Below, piece by piece: positions 63,016 to 64,000 of a stretch of 64,000 bases of DNA. The notes beneath the pieces are model-generated. The model searched no databases and was not told the origin of the DNA. It was given only the letters and a program-made list of their open reading frames with translations. Source of the stretch: Agrobacterium sp. a22-2 (lineage in GTDB: Bacteria > Pseudomonadota > Alphaproteobacteria > Rhizobiales > Rhizobiaceae); the NCBI RefSeq assembly GCF_012276985.1, contig NZ_JAAXMM010000002.1, positions 248,001 through 312,000 of the forward strand, given 5' to 3'. The position numbers and the translations under genes were made by a program. Position 1 is the first letter of the stretch; each line of letters begins with the position of its first letter.

Positions 63016-64000
63016 TCAGTCTTTCACGATCGGGTCAAGGTCACGGTAATCCGGCAGGCGACGGTCGATGCCCTTGCCATTCCGCATCACGATGCGGTCA
63101 GCCTGCGGACGGGAAAGGAATTCGCTCCAGCGCCTTGCGCTGAACAGCACGAGATCGGCGGTCTGGCCGACGGCGATGCGCCCCAGATCCGGCCGGCCGA
63201 GGATATCGGCGGGCGAACGGGTGACGATGCGCGCCGCCTCGTCGAGCGGATGGTCGAGATGGAGGATGCGCACCGCCTCGCGGAACACCTCGACGGCATC
63301 GAGGTCGCCATAGGCGTAGAACGGGTCGCGGGTGTTGTCGGAGGAGACGGCGGTGGCAACGCCCGCCGCTGCCAGCTCCTTGAACAGCGTGACGCCGCGA
63401 TAGCGCGGTGTGCGGCCGGGCGTGCGGTCCTGCAGATACATGTTGCACATCGGCAGCGATACGACGGCGATCTTCGCCTCCGCCACCAGATCGATGGTCG
63501 CCTTGGCAACGTCCTCGTCCTGGCGGGCCAGCGAGCAGCAATGGCCGACGGTGACGGCGCCCTCGAAGCCGTTGCGCAGCTTGGCCTCGGCGATGGACTT
63601 GAGCGTCAGCACCTGCTTGTCCTGGGTCTCGTCGACATGCAGGTCGATATCGAGCCCGTTGTCTGCGGCGGTGCGAAACAGCAGGTCGAGGCGGGCGTCG
63701 AGATCGGGCCACATCTGCGTGACGCCGCCGAGCAGCCCCTTGTGGGCGACGATGACCTCGACCAGATCCTTGAAAAAGGCCTCGTCGGTGATGGCATCGA
63801 GCGGGAAGAGGGCGACGGCCTGTAGGGCGATGCGGTCCTTCCACGCGTCGCGAACCTCCGAGAACACTTCGAACGAGATGCGGTGCTGCGGCGCCAGGCT
63901 GTCGAGATGGGTGCGGATCAGATGGGTGCCGTGGGCATAGGCTGTCTTGAGCGAAAATTCCATGCGGGCGCGCACGTCGGCGGCCGACCAGTTGGCCTCG
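63016..64000 (-). CDS. Cytosine deaminase-like amidohydrolase, 3' part only
   Basis: About 328 residues of an amidohydrolase-superfamily enzyme are seen; the N-terminus, including the first HxH metal motif, lies beyond the right edge (the frame stays open to 64000). Visible landmarks are DLHVDETQD (metal His, about 110 before the end of the first half), VGHCCSLA (second metal His) and the catalytic Asp region SSDNTRDPFYAYGD, which is characteristic of the CodA branch. Deamination of cytosine or a related cyclic amidine is likely. It is followed at 2 nt by the FAD-oxidase gene, an unusual partner. Confidence 0.85.
   Translation of the reverse strand, partial: EANWSAADVRARMEFSLKTAYAHGTHLIRTHLDSLAPQHRISFEVFSEVRDAWKDRIALQAVALFPLDAITDEAFFKDLVEVIVAHKGLLGGVTQMWPDLDARLDLLFRTAADNGLDIDLHVDETQDKQVLTLKSIAEAKLRNGFEGAVTVGHCCSLARQDEDVAKATIDLVAEAKIAVVSLPMCNMYLQDRTPGRTPRYRGVTLFKELAAAGVATAVSSDNTRDPFYAYGDLDAVEVFREAVRILHLDHPLDEAARIVTRSPADILGRPDLGRIAVGQTADLVLFSARRWSEFLSRPQADRIVMRNGKGIDRRLPDYRDLDPIVKD

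Overview
The window is a high-GC, gene-dense stretch of an alphaproteobacterial chromosome or megaplasmid, most likely from the Rhizobiaceae (Rhizobium/Agrobacterium side). This rests on the bcsA-bcsB-TPR-bcsN cellulose operon with the Rhizobiales-type BcsN lipoprotein, the smo/mtlK polyol operon, the sigma-54-controlled dctA/dctBD system, TGA-N9-TCA iron-responsive (RirA-type) boxes, possible CtrA boxes, and RIME-like intergenic palindromes. There is no prophage, transposase, CRISPR array or rRNA. One tRNA gene is present.

Layout. 1-212 is the start of a lytic transglycosylase lipoprotein gene leaving the window. 695-8187 is a translationally coupled cellulose operon (bcsA, bcsB, a TPR protein, bcsN), followed by an unrecognised exported protein (8368-9057). 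9219-18832 is a complete ferric-siderophore uptake module: two TonB-dependent receptors flanking an AraC regulator and a FhuC/FhuD/FhuB ABC importer, with an IRO-type box in each of the three promoter regions. 19154-24331 holds household genes (TRIC channel, VOC protein, cupin, tRNA-Met, mnmA, dipeptide epimerase) with several palindromic repeats, including a perfect 46-bp inverted repeat. 24607-34647 is a leftward polyol operon (smoE-F-G-K-S, mtlK, HAD phosphatase, FGGY kinase) behind a SorC-type regulator, with two abutting palindromes as candidate operators. 34715-39138 has a DeoR regulator diverging from a choline-kinase-like gene fused by a 4-bp overlap to a dimethylglycine/sarcosine dehydrogenase-like gene.

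39427-45203 has an Ldh-family dehydrogenase and the C4-dicarboxylate system dctD-dctB / dctA, whose intergenic region shows the full textbook architecture: two DctD-type UAS palindromes, an IHF consensus and a -24/-12 promoter. 45274-52967 carries a ribbon-helix-helix protein, a VOC protein with a TTG start, a GMC dehydrogenase with its Tat-type small subunit, a ceramide-glucosyltransferase-like enzyme, a DedA protein, uracil-DNA glycosylase and a PuuB-like oxidase. 53165-53841 is a small toxin-antitoxin-like pair (Phd/YefM-type plus PemK-like) with its own palindromic promoter. 53979-64000 has an aldehyde dehydrogenase, EamA exporter, RidA-family protein, three small envelope proteins, a membrane PQQ glucose dehydrogenase, a flavodoxin-fold reductase, and a FAD-linked oxidase next to a cytosine-deaminase-like gene cut by the right edge.

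Taken together the region codes for surface attachment (cellulose), iron scavenging and the uptake and oxidation of plant- and soil-derived carbon (polyols, C4-dicarboxylates, methylated amines, aldoses). Much of it is organised in well-known modules. The least explained parts are the protein after bcsN, the Phd/PemK-like pair and the function of the FAD oxidase/deaminase pair. Long ORFs antisense to real genes are common in this high-GC DNA and were left out.
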